Positions 25,354-33,364 of a stretch of 37,922 nucleotides of DNA are shown one piece after another. The stretch is from Albimonas sp041685625 (GTDB lineage Bacteria > Pseudomonadota > Alphaproteobacteria > Rhodobacterales > Rhodobacteraceae): contig JAWLFJ010000028.1 of the NCBI GenBank assembly GCA_041685625.1, positions 1 through 37,922 on the forward strand, in the 5' to 3' direction. The translations under genes were made by a program, and so were the position numbers. The notes beneath the pieces are model-generated. The model was not told where the DNA came from, did not search any database, and saw only the letters and a program-made list of their open reading frames with translations. Each line of letters begins with the position of its first letter. Position 1 is the stretch's first letter.

Positions 25354-25759
25354 GCCGACGGCGGGTCGGACAAGCCCTTCTGCCTCGAAACCTGCGGCGG
25401 CCGCCCCGTCATCGTGCAACCCATGACGCGCGACCGCCGCGACCGCGTCGCCGCGGCGACGATCCGGGCCCTGCGGCGCGCGGACGGGGACCGAGGGCGG
25501 GCTGGAGAGGAGGGCGCGGGTCCCTTCGTCGGGAGGCTCGGCCATGGAGCTCCGCGTGCGCGCCTGCGGCCTCCCGCGCCCGGTCCGCAGCCGAGGTTCG
25601 GGCTCCAGGCCCCGCATCGCCCGCCCAGCGGACACCGCCGCGCCCGGACGCCGCTCCGCGAGGAATCCACCGCAAGCGCGCCGCTCGGAGCGCGAAAGAC
25701 CAATCCGGAACAGTGCAGCGGATCTTCCGAACGGCCTCGAAACCGGTCCCCCTCGTCGT
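25354..25759. other. No identifiable gene
   Basis: All six frames hold long open stretches because of the base composition, but none gives a recognisable protein, ribosome site or domain. It may be older decayed sequence belonging to the remnants on either side. Confidence 0.4.
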
Positions 25760-26292
25760 CCGCATCTCGTCGCACGGGCCTCGAAGGGGCAAAGGTTTCG
25801 AGCGTCGCGGCGCAGGCGCGCGTTCGAACGCCTCGAAGCTGTCGCGCGCCCTGCGAATGCGCTTCTTCGAGGTGTCTTTCGGCACGCCCACGTCGAACGC
25901 CAGGAGCCAGATCTCGGCGACGTCCGCCGGCTTTACGTCGCCGCGGGCCTCGCCCAGCCTCGCCACCCTCCCACGGGCGCTCGCGTATGCTGCGATCTCC
26001 CGGCAGAGCCAGAGCATGCGCAGCCGTCGTCGGTCCTGCAGCGGGCCGCTCGCCGTCGGCCGGGGCGGATCGTCAGCCAGTGCTCGAAGCGCTTCAGGTC
26101 GGCGCTTATCCGCCCGTGGGACTTCTCGCCGATGCGCCCGGGACAGCGGGCCGTCGCCCGTCCCGCCTCCGCCTCGTCGCCGGGCCAGCTCGTCAGCGTC
26201 TCGCCAGGTCGCGACGTCCCCAGGATCTGGCGGTTGCGCGCGTTCGACCGGGCGTTTTCGCAGTTCGCTCGGGCACGAACGCGTTGGCACAA
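25760..26292 (-). pseudogene. Frame-shifted remnant of an unrecognised gene
   Basis: The upstream frame reads GRISADLKRFEHWL and then loses sense. A second frame picks up with RRLRMLWLCREIAAYASARG, DVKPADVAEIWLLAFDVGVP and KKRIRRARDSFEAFER. Read across one frameshift near 26075, the pieces give a plausible protein of about 150 or more residues. No family is recognised. It lies on the same strand as the remnant at 24521-25353 and may share its origin. Confidence 0.35.
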
Positions 26293-26572
26293 GATGCCGG
26301 CGAAGCCGCGCCGCGGCGGCGTCCCTCCCCGCAGCCCCGCGGGCGCCGGGTCCCTCGCGCCGCGCTCCGCCCGTCGACGTCGTGGTCATCCTCATGCTCC
26401 GCCGTCCGCATGACGCCCGAGCGGATTGAGAGGGCCTTGGCGAACCCAAGACCGTCGACGGGCCTCATGGCCCCGTTTCGGCGAAAAGGGCCGCGTGGAC
26501 GGACCCGGCTCCCTGTCGCCATGACCGCGATCTTCCTCCGCCCCGCCTGCATGCCGGCCCTTTCCGCCCCGC

Positions 26573-27958
26573 TCAGGCCGCGTCCGCGAGGCCGGCCGCC
26601 TCCACCGCGGCGCCGACTCTGAGCGTCGTCGCCTCGGCGTTCGGGCGGGCGACGATCTGCAGGCCGCCGGGCAGCCCGCCCGGCGTCGCGCCCATCGGAA
26701 CCGAGAGGGCGCAGAGGCCGAGGTAGTTGACCGGCCGCGTGAAGCGCCCCGGCGAGACGGCCTGGTCGATCTCCGCCACCGGCGGCGCCGCCATCGGGGT
26801 CGTGGGCGTCAGCACCGCGTCGAGGCCGCGCATCGCGGCGAGGAACCGCGCCCGCTGGGTGGGCCGGTCGAGGATCAGAGCGAGATGGTCGACGGCCGGG
26901 ATCGCCTCGGCGGCCAGCATCCGCGCGCGCACGTCCTCGTCCATGGGCTTGGCGGGGTCGCGGTAGAGCGCGCCGTGATGGGCGAGCCCCTCCGCCGCGA
27001 TGATGCGGCCGGTGCGCTCCGAGAGATCGTCGAAGGGCGTCGGCGGAGCGAAGGGCTCTAGCCGCGCGCCGCCGCGCTCCAGCTCGGCGAGGGCGGCGTC
27101 GTAGAGGGCGAGGATCTCGGGCGCGACCTCGGCGCGGTCCGCCGCCTCCAGCACCCCGAGGCGCAGCCCCTCCGCGCCGCGCTCGAGACCCTCGATGAGG
27201 CCGACGCCGGCGGCGAGGTCGGCGTCGAGCGCGGCGCCCTCCGCTCCCGCCATCACCGCGAAGACGAGGGCGGCGTCCATCACGCAGCGCGTCATCGGGC
27301 CGGGCGTGTCGAGGGTGTGCGACAGCGGCATGATCCCGTCGAGCGGAAGCCGCCCCTCGGTGACCTTGAGCCCGACGATGCCGCAGAAGGCCGCCGGCAC
27401 CCGCACCGAGCCGCCGGTGTCGGTGCCCACGGCGAAGCGCGCCTGCCCGGCCGCGACCGCCACGGCCGAGCCCGAGGACGAGCCGCCGGGCGCGCGGTGG
27501 ACGGCCATGTCGGACGGGTTCCAGGGCGTGCCCATGAGCCGGTTGGTGCCCCAGCCGCCGAAGGCGCATTCCACGGTCTTGGTCTTGCCGAGCGACACCG
27601 CCCCGGCGCCGAGCAGCCGGCGCGCCAGCGTCCCCGTGGCGGGCGCCGTGCGGTCGGCCAGCGCCGCCGAGCCCCAGGTCGTGACCGTGCCCTCGAGATC
27701 GAGGATGTCCTTCAGCGCGAAGGGCGCGCCGTGCAGCGGGCCGAGCCGGGCGCCGGCGCGACGCGCGGCGTCCGCGGCCCGCGCCGCCGCGCGCGCGGCG
27801 TCCTCGTGCACCGCCTGCCAGGCGCCGAGCCGCCCGTCGGTCTCGGCGATGCGCTCGAGCGCGGCCTCGGTCTCGGCGAGCGCGGAGGTCGCGCCGTCGC
27901 GGAGGCGGCGGTCGAGATCGAGCAGCGTTTCGGGATCGGGGCTCACGGGCGTCTCCAT
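26573..27958 (-). CDS. Amidase-signature family hydrolase
   Basis: A 461-residue amidase with the Ser-cisSer-Lys triad: Lys83 (APFALKDI), Ser160 (PGGSSSGS) and Ser184 (TDTGGSVRVPA). The family hydrolyses carboxamides, from small amides to Glu-tRNA(Gln) as GatA. GatA itself is unlikely because gatB and gatC are absent and the C-terminal part is short. No signal peptide is visible. It is a lone intact gene between two stretches of gene remnants, and its substrate cannot be assigned. ATG 27958 has only a weak ribosome site. Confidence 0.85.
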   Translation of the reverse strand: METPVSPDPETLLDLDRRLRDGATSALAETEAALERIAETDGRLGAWQAVHEDAARAAARAADAARRAGARLGPLHGAPFALKDILDLEGTVTTWGSAALADRTAPATGTLARRLLGAGAVSLGKTKTVECAFGGWGTNRLMGTPWNPSDMAVHRAPGGSSSGSAVAVAAGQARFAVGTDTGGSVRVPAAFCGIVGLKVTEGRLPLDGIMPLSHTLDTPGPMTRCVMDAALVFAVMAGAEGAALDADLAAGVGLIEGLERGAEGLRLGVLEAADRAEVAPEILALYDAALAELERGGARLEPFAPPTPFDDLSERTGRIIAAEGLAHHGALYRDPAKPMDEDVRARMLAAEAIPAVDHLALILDRPTQRARFLAAMRGLDAVLTPTTPMAAPPVAEIDQAVSPGRFTRPVNYLGLCALSVPMGATPGGLPGGLQIVARPNAEATTLRVGAAVEAAGLADAA

Positions 27959-28299
27959 CCGTTCGGTGAGAAGGCCGGGCGGCGATCGGCCCGACGGAAA
28001 GGGCCGGCGGCCCTTACGGGACGTGAGCCTAGGGGCTCGGGGCGCCGGGCGCCAAGGGCGCCCGTCCCCGGCCGGACGTGGTCAGCTGCGAAGCGCGGGC
28101 GGGCGCCCCTTCGCCGACCGTGCAGACGCTCGCCGTCGGTCCACCGTGCGGTCGAGGCGAGGAGCGGGGCCGCTTCAGCAGACGATCGCCTCGATCCATC
28201 CCGATCCCAGCGACGTCGACGCGCCGGCTCCGAAGACCGATCCGAAGGCGAGAAGCGTCGGAAGCGGCTCCACATGGCCCTTCCACCGCGACTCTCCGA
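27959..28299. other. Intergenic sequence without a clear gene
   Basis: It should hold the amidase promoter on the minus strand. The open frames here have no recognisable content. I see no hairpin, repeat or RNA gene. Confidence 0.4.
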
Positions 28300-28687
28300 T
28301 AAGGCCGACGTGCTCGGTCGGCGTCGCGCCCGTGCTCGAGCAATGGCGCCGGGACGCCGCCTCGAAAGCTTGGTGGACCTCAGGCGCGGTCTCGGCCGGC
28401 CCATCGGACATCGCCTCGGACGCGCGATCATGGCCTACGTCGCCGACTGTCCCCGCGCAGGCGAGCGGCCTGCCGTCGACGTCGCGACAGCGGATCAGGT
28501 GGAGATGCGGCTTCCGTCGAAGCTGCGCGGCGTCGAGGTGGAGCTGGCGGGCGGCGCGCTCGAGCGACTGCGCGACTTCGCGGAGCGGGACCTCTCCGAT
28601 TCCGTTCTCGCCCAGGCGGTCACCGATTCTGTCGACGCGTCGCGCGACACCGGCCGGTTCGCCTGGCGGGGCGTGGGCCGCGAATGA
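28300..28687 (+). pseudogene. Probable 3' part of a broken, unrecognised gene
   Basis: One frame carries VGVAPVLEQWRRDAASKAWW (about 28310-28370). A second, one step away, continues with IMAYVADCPRAGERPAVDV, MRLPSKLRGVEVELAGGALE and SVDASRDTGRFAWRGVGRE, stopping at 28687. The second part from ATG 28430 could also be a small intact gene of 85 codons. There is no good ribosome site, and the family is not recognised. Confidence 0.35.
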
Positions 28688-28877
28688 CGCCGATCGGACG
28701 GCCCTCGGCTCTCGGCCCCTCCGGGGACGGTCCGCTCGGCCCGGGCGACCGCCGTTCCCCGAGGGGCCGTCCCCACGTCATGCGACGACGCCGCGCCATT
28801 GCTCGTGCGAGGCGGACGGATGCTGCGCCTCCATCCCTGCCCGCGCTCCGGCCGCGACGTCTCCCGGACCCGTCGCC

Positions 28878-29085
28878 GACCTGGCCCGGCGCCCGCAGGC
28901 GGGGCAGGAGCCGCGCACGGCGGAGCAGGCGGCGACCGCCGCCGCCCTCGACCGCAGGCACGAAGTCCTCGCCCGCATCGAGGAGTTCGAGGCTGCGGTG
29001 GACGGCCCCCAGCACGTCTGGACTCGCCTCGCCGAAGCCTGGCGCCGCGCGGAGGACGAAGCCGATCCGCGCATGGCGGAGATGG
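28878..29085 (+). pseudogene. Gene fragment of unrecognised family
   Basis: The frame beginning at 28878 reads ALDRRHEVLARIEEFEAAV and HVWTRLAEAWRRAEDEADPR, an amphipathic helical protein piece with natural residue balance, then becomes Pro/Gly/Cys-rich and implausible. No start signal is seen. It is probably another remnant on the same strand as its neighbours. Confidence 0.3.
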
Positions 29086-29133
29086 GGTGGATGCCGCCCT
29101 GCCCCGACGGCATCGCGATGTGCCAAGCTTGCG

Positions 29134-29326
29134 ATGTCAACGCACAAGCTGAAGGAGAGGGCGGTCGCCCGTCGACCGGCTGGAGGAGGTCCGCGCCGGG
29201 CGGCGCTTCCTGCACGACCGGCCGCTGGCCGTGTTCCACCTCCGCCGCGAGAATCTCGTCGTCGAGGTGCAGGCGCGCCCGGGCGCGGTCTCCGAGATGC
29301 AGTATCTCACGCGGGCCTGGGTCTGA
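29134..29326 (+). pseudogene. Small gene broken by one frameshift
   Basis: ATG 29134 opens MSTHKLKERAVA. One base out of frame, from 29171, the text continues VDRLEEVRAGRRFLHDRPL, AVFHLRRENLVVEVQARPG and AVSEMQYLTRAWV, ending at TGA 29326. Removing one base near 29165 would give a protein of about 63 residues. The family is not recognised. Confidence 0.45.
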
Positions 29327-29730
29327 CCTCGGCGGTAAAGGGATCGACGTGCGCGACCGGATGAAAGACGTGCGCTCGCGCCCCGCCCGGCCGAAATCCC
29401 GGATCTCGCGCACGCCGGGCAATTTTCCGCCTTCGGCGAGGGTCGCGGAGCGCCTCGATGGCGACATGCCCCTCGGCCCGGACCGCTTCCGCGATCCGCC
29501 GATCACGAACTTGGATCCGAAGGGAATCCGGGGGTTTCAGCCGGATCACTGCCGAAAACCGACGCACCCTCTCGGCAGGACGTGCGGGTCGCTTGGAGCC
29601 GTCCGCTTGAGCAAGGCATGTTTCGCCGGCGCCCGGATACGTCCGACGCCTTGGCCGTGGATTGTTCCGCCCCGACATGTGAACCTGTGGTCAGGCCGCG
29701 CCGAGCGCGGCGGCGCGTCGGGAGACGTCG
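29327..29730. other. No identifiable gene
   Basis: Both strands have open stretches, but none is convincing. The only clear signal is GGAG 6 bases before the ATG at 29731. A promoter for the isochorismatase-like gene should lie here, but I cannot point to it. Confidence 0.4.
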
Positions 29731-30663
29731 ATGCCCTATGCCAATCTTCAGGACTTCATGGTCCGCGTCCGGAGGGCGAACCCGAACTACGAGCATGTCG
29801 TGCGGAGTTCGCTTCACGGGCTCGTGGGATACCTCTCGTCCCCCGGTTTCGCGCCCGCCGGGGTCCCTTCACGGGTCGTGGCCGTTCCCGCCGGCAAGCG
29901 CCGCAAGTACCGCGAGGCCATGCACCGCCTGATCGTCGACGTGACCCCCTTGAGCTACAGCGTCGTGTTCGGCGCCGAAGGCCCGCAGCGCCGTGCGGTG
30001 CGCTTCGCGCACGTCGCGCAGGCTCAGTGGCCCGACGTCTTCGCTCGAACGTACGACACGGTCGAGGCTCTCGGCCAAAGCGGCGACGCCTACGCTCAAG
30101 CCGTCGTCGCCGGGGCCCCACCCGCGCTCGCGACCGCGGATTCGGTGGAGCAGTTCATGATCGAGAACGCCGGCACGACCGGCGTCGTGATGATCCATCT
30201 GAACGACACGCAGGCAGGTTACGCCCGCGCCATCGATGGACAGAGAACGATCGAGCACGTCATTTCGGTGCTCCGCGTGGCTGAGATGCTCGACATGCCG
30301 GTCATGAACCTCGCCCAGAACCAGGCCCTGCCCCCGGTGGCGCCGGAACTCGTGCCGGTCTGGAACGATCTGCGGAACAAGAGGACGGTCGTCCAACCGC
30401 ATGGTCACATGGGCGACGGAGACCCGGCCTTCAATCTCTGGGCGGAACGTCTTCAGAACGTGGTCGTGACCGGTTACGATGCGGAGGTCTGCGTGCACGC
30501 GAACATCTTCGGAGCCCCGGAGCACAGCCGATCCGACGATCGCAGGGGCATCCGCCGCCTGCGGCCGCTGACGACCGTCGCGAACGTCATTTCGTCCCGG
30601 GCGATCGTCGTCAGCACCGGCGCCGTCATCGCCAAGCCCGAATTCGGACTGATGAACGGTTGA
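29731..30663 (+). CDS. Isochorismatase-like cysteine hydrolase with extra N-terminal domain
   Basis: A 310-residue protein. Residues about 145-300 look like the isochorismatase fold: the first strand VVMIHLNDTQAGY holds Asp159 in a D-x-Q setting, and VVVTGYDAEVCVHANIFGAP holds the candidate nucleophile Cys254. The usual catalytic Lys is not obvious; RTVVQPHGHMGDGD stands where it is expected. Residues 1-145 match nothing I recognise. GGAG lies 6 bases before ATG. Codon use is a little less GC-extreme than in the neighbours, and an IS630 relic follows, so the gene may have been acquired. Its substrate is unknown and hydrolase activity is uncertain. Confidence 0.6.
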   Translation: MPYANLQDFMVRVRRANPNYEHVVRSSLHGLVGYLSSPGFAPAGVPSRVVAVPAGKRRKYREAMHRLIVDVTPLSYSVVFGAEGPQRRAVRFAHVAQAQWPDVFARTYDTVEALGQSGDAYAQAVVAGAPPALATADSVEQFMIENAGTTGVVMIHLNDTQAGYARAIDGQRTIEHVISVLRVAEMLDMPVMNLAQNQALPPVAPELVPVWNDLRNKRTVVQPHGHMGDGDPAFNLWAERLQNVVVTGYDAEVCVHANIFGAPEHSRSDDRRGIRRLRPLTTVANVISSRAIVVSTGAVIAKPEFGLMNG

Positions 30664-30785
30664 CGGCAGGCGAAGGAACACGCATCGCCGACGGCCCGCT
30701 ACGCGGTCCCAGCGTCCCGAAAAGCTTCGCGCCAGAAGCAAGCCCGGCGTCTTTCGGCAGGAAACCTTCCCAGAGCGCTTTCCGC

Positions 30786-30995
30786 TCAATCCGGTTCATA
30801 GCGGACGGCGGTGAAGAGGTTCCGGCGTTCGTTCGGCGTGACGGCGTCGAGGATCTGGCCGTAGCTGGTCCGGAGCGCGTCGCCGGCACGCGCGGTGGGA
30901 GCACGGAGCAGGCCGTTCAGCATGGAGAAGGCGAATTCGATCGGGTCGAAGTCCGGGCTTCAGGGCGGAAGGAAGGGCGGCAGCGGGCCCGCCGC
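30786..30995 (-). pseudogene. IS630-family transposase 3' remnant
   Basis: The minus strand reads FLPP, then a stop, then SPDFDPIEFAFSMLNGLLRA and GQILDAVTPNERRNLFTAVR up to a TGA ending at 30786. This is the C-terminal end of IS630 DDE transposases (consensus FLPPYSPDFNPIE). The Tyr codon has become TGA (30960-30962), and nothing earlier in the transposase remains. The Glu of NPIE, the last catalytic acid, is still encoded. No terminal inverted repeats could be identified. Confidence 0.75.
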
Positions 30996-31112
30996 CTCGA
31001 TCCCGTCCCGGCGGCGCGGCGTCGCCAGGTCCGACTGCGACTCGGGAAGGCATTGCCCTACCCCGCCCCGCTGCGCCATCCTGCGTCTCGCCCCGCCACG
31101 ATCGCCGATGAC

Positions 31113-31631
31113 ATGAGCCAGCCGAAGCACCACAGGGTCGCCGACACCAGACGTCGCGCCGCGCAGGGCGTGACGGTCGCCGTCGCATGCGCCGGAACCT
31201 GGCTCGCGCTGACCTCTGGCGACCTCGCCTCGCTCGTCGTGGGCGGGCCGGTAGTGGCTCTCGCGACCGCCGCATCCCTGCGCGGCGAGGCGCCGCCGCC
31301 GGCCCGGGCCGGCGCGGCGGCGCGCTTCTTGCCCTTTCTCCTCCGCGAGATCTTCGCGAGCGCCTGGTATGTCGCCAGCCGCGTCTTCCGCCGCCATCCG
31401 CGCTTCGAGCCCGGCATCGTCACCTACCGCATGGAGCTCAGGGGCGCGGCCGCGCGGGCCGCCTTCATGAACGCGGTGACGCTCACGCCAGGGACGCTCG
31501 CGGCGGATCTCCACGGTGACAGTCTCTCGATCCATGCGCTCGACCGGACGGCGGACGTCGAAGGGTCCCTCTCCGCGCTGGAGGCGCGCGTCGCCGCCCT
31601 CTTCGCCGAACCGGGGGAGCCGGGGCGATGA
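31113..31631 (+). CDS. mnhE: Mrp/Mnh cation:proton antiporter subunit E
   Basis: A 172-residue membrane protein with two N-terminal hydrophobic segments, an amphipathic LREIFASAWYVASRVF stretch, and a soluble tail containing the family block VTLTPGTLAADLHGDSLSIH. It is part of the multisubunit antiporter that exchanges Na+ or K+ for protons. ATG 31113 has no good ribosome site but fits the family start. The stop overlaps mnhF (ATGA). It is the first clear gene of an operon running off the window. Confidence 0.88.
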   Translation: MSQPKHHRVADTRRRAAQGVTVAVACAGTWLALTSGDLASLVVGGPVVALATAASLRGEAPPPARAGAAARFLPFLLREIFASAWYVASRVFRRHPRFEPGIVTYRMELRGAAARAAFMNAVTLTPGTLAADLHGDSLSIHALDRTADVEGSLSALEARVAALFAEPGEPGR

Positions 31632-31894
31632 CCGGCGCGCTGCTGATCCACCTGGCCCTCGGCGCCGTCGGCGCGACCGCGGCGCTCGCCGCGATCCGGC
31701 TGGCCCGGGCGCGCACGACGGCCGACCGCGTGCTCGCGCTCCAGCTGATCGTCGCCAAGGCCATCGCGGCGCTGTTCCTGATGGCGGCGGGTTTCGGCCT
31801 CGGCGCGCTGGCGGAGACGGGGCTGATGCTCGCGCTGCTCGGCGCGGTCACCGCCGCCGCCTTCGCCCAAGGAAGCGGCGATCTTGGACGCTGA
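31628..31894 (+). CDS. mnhF: Antiporter subunit F
   Basis: An 88-residue protein with three hydrophobic helices, typical of MnhF/MrpF; ARTTADRVLALQLI is the family-like loop (RGPTxxDRVLALD in relatives). ATG overlaps the mnhE stop (ATGA 31628-31631). The next gene starts 11 bases before its end. Confidence 0.85.
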   Translation: MTGALLIHLALGAVGATAALAAIRLARARTTADRVLALQLIVAKAIAALFLMAAGFGLGALAETGLMLALLGAVTAAAFAQGSGDLGR

Positions 31895-32204
31895 CGGCTC
31901 CGCCCTCGAGACCGCGCGCCTCGCGCTGGCGGCGCTCGCCCTCGCCGGCGGGATCTTCTTCATGCTGGCCGCCGCCGTCGCCACGATCCGGCTGCCGGAC
32001 GCGCTCTCGCGCCTCCACGGCGTCACGAAGGCCGAGACCGCGGGCGTCGGGCTGATGCTGCTCGGCGCCGTCCTCGTCGCGCCCGGCTGGCGCTTCGCCT
32101 TCGTCGCGCTCTTCGCCTGGGCGGCGATCGGCGCCGCCGGCGCGGCGGCGTCCCATTTCATCGCGCGCGGCGTCCTGCGCGCCCGATCGGAGAACCGCCG
32201 ATGA
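31884..32204 (+). CDS. mnhG: Antiporter subunit G
   Basis: A 106-residue protein with three helices and the family motif RLPDALSRLHGVTKAETAGVG. It starts with TTG at 31884, after GGAAG about 8 bases upstream, inside the mnhF gene. It ends with an ATGA overlap with the MbhD-like gene. Confidence 0.87.
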   Translation: MDADGSALETARLALAALALAGGIFFMLAAAVATIRLPDALSRLHGVTKAETAGVGLMLLGAVLVAPGWRFAFVALFAWAAIGAAGAAASHFIARGVLRARSENRR

Positions 32205-32443
32205 CCGCCGCCTTCGCGCTCGACCTTCTGCTCGGCCTCGGGATGCTCGGGCTCGCCCTCGTGACGCTGCTCTCCGCCTCCGCTCAGGCGGCCGTCGGCG
32301 GCTTCATCGGCTTCGGGACGCTCGCGGCGATCCTCTGGGCGCGGCTCGGGGCGCCGGACGTCGCCATGGCGGAGGCCGGGATCGGCGCGGGTCTGACCGG
32401 CGCGCTGCTCCTGCGCCACCTCGCGCTGGATCCGGAGGCCTGA
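32201..32443 (+). CDS. MbhD-like (DUF4040) antiporter subunit
   Basis: An 80-residue, two- to three-helix protein equal to the MbhD domain that in full-size MrpA/MnhA forms part of the C-terminus. GAPDVAMAEAGIGAGLTGAL is the family signature. Here it stands as its own gene, so the classical large MnhA is split. It overlaps mnhG (ATGA) and mnhB (TGATG). Confidence 0.85.
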   Translation: MTAAFALDLLLGLGMLGLALVTLLSASAQAAVGGFIGFGTLAAILWARLGAPDVAMAEAGIGAGLTGALLLRHLALDPEA

Positions 32444-33084
32444 TGACCGTCCTCGTCGGCGTCGGCTTCGCCCTCGTCTCCCTCGCGCTCTTCGCCGCGC
32501 TGGTCGCGACGCCCGAGGCCGCCGGCCTCGGCGCCCTCGCGCGCTCCGAGATCGCGGAGACCGGCGTCTCCAACCCGGTGACGGCGGTCCTCCTCGACTA
32601 TCGCGCCTACGACACCCTGCTCGAGCTCGTGGTCGTCCTGCTCGCCGCCGTCGCGGCCGGCGCGCTGGCGCCGCGCGACCCCGCCCCGGCCCCGCTCGAC
32701 GGCCCGGTGGCCGAGGCGGCGGCCGGGCTCCTGACTCCCGGGATCGTCCTCGTCGCGGGCTATCTCCTCTGGATCGGCTCGAAGGCGCCCGGCGGCGCCT
32801 TCCAGGCCGCCTCGCTGCTCGCCGGCGGCTTGATCCTGCTCGAGGTGACGGGCAAGACCCCGCCGCCGCGGAGCGAGGCCGCGTCGCGCGCCCTCGCCGG
32901 GCTCGGCGTCCTCGCCTTCCTCGTCGTCGGCGTCGGCGTCGCCGTGGCGGCCGGGAGCGGCGTGTTCCTCGACCACCCCGCGCCCTTCGCCGGCTCCCTG
33001 ATCCTCGCGATCGAGTCGGCGGCCACCCTCGGCATCGCCGCGGGCCTCCTCGCCCTGTTCCGCGCCGGGACGGCGCCGGCATGA
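32443..33084 (+). CDS. mnhB: Antiporter subunit B with MbhE-like N-terminus
   Basis: 213 residues. The first 90 or so resemble MbhE (NPVTAVLLDYRAYDTLLELV); the rest is the MnhB domain (GIVLVAGYLLWIGSKAPGGA, GGAFQAASLLAGGLIL). In other species the MbhE part is fused to MnhA; here it is fused to MnhB. It is coupled at both ends: TGATG before, ATGA after. Confidence 0.85.
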   Translation: MTVLVGVGFALVSLALFAALVATPEAAGLGALARSEIAETGVSNPVTAVLLDYRAYDTLLELVVVLLAAVAAGALAPRDPAPAPLDGPVAEAAAGLLTPGIVLVAGYLLWIGSKAPGGAFQAASLLAGGLILLEVTGKTPPPRSEAASRALAGLGVLAFLVVGVGVAVAAGSGVFLDHPAPFAGSLILAIESAATLGIAAGLLALFRAGTAPA

Positions 33085-33362
33085 GCCCGGTCGACCTCCT
33101 CTACACCGCGCTCGCGGTCGCGCTGTTCGGCCTCGGCCTCGGCGCCCTCGCGCTCAGCGCGCGGCCGCTGAAGAAGCTCCTCGGCGCGAACGTCATGGGA
33201 ACCGGCGTCTTCTCGCTCCTGATCGTGACCGCGCGCGGCCCCGACGGCGCGACCGACCCCGTGCCCCACGCCCTCGTCATCACCGGAATCGTCGTGACCG
33301 TCGCCGCGACCGGCCTCGGCCTCGCCCTGATCAGGCGCACCCGCTCCGCGTCGAAGGACTGA
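33081..33362 (+). CDS. mnhC: Antiporter subunit C (NuoK-like)
   Basis: A 93-residue, three-helix protein. DPVPHALVITGIVVTVAATG is the typical MnhC/NuoK segment with the D-P-x-P-x-A-L motif. It overlaps mnhB by ATGA, and two bases separate it from mnhD. Confidence 0.88.
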   Translation: MSPVDLLYTALAVALFGLGLGALALSARPLKKLLGANVMGTGVFSLLIVTARGPDGATDPVPHALVITGIVVTVAATGLGLALIRRTRSASKD

Positions 33363-33364
33363 GC

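Noticed and set aside
25311..25500. A plus-strand frame starting MRHELTGWLANMSRH that looks protein-like at first
   Set aside because: It is antisense to the first fragment of the remnant at 24521-25353, has no ribosome site, and turns into low-complexity text. I could not fully exclude it.
24678..26429. A 583-codon plus-strand frame over the decayed region
   Set aside because: The translation is Arg/Pro/Ser-rich without any domain, while the minus strand gives better protein-like fragments.
26573..27958. GatA subunit of the Glu-tRNA(Gln) amidotransferase
   Set aside because: There is no gatC or gatB beside it, and the gene stands alone among remnants. The triad is common to all amidase-signature enzymes.
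27195..30284. A 1029-codon plus-strand frame
   Set aside because: It runs antisense over the amidase and out of frame over the isochorismatase-like gene; only the fragment at about 28878-29085 looks coding.
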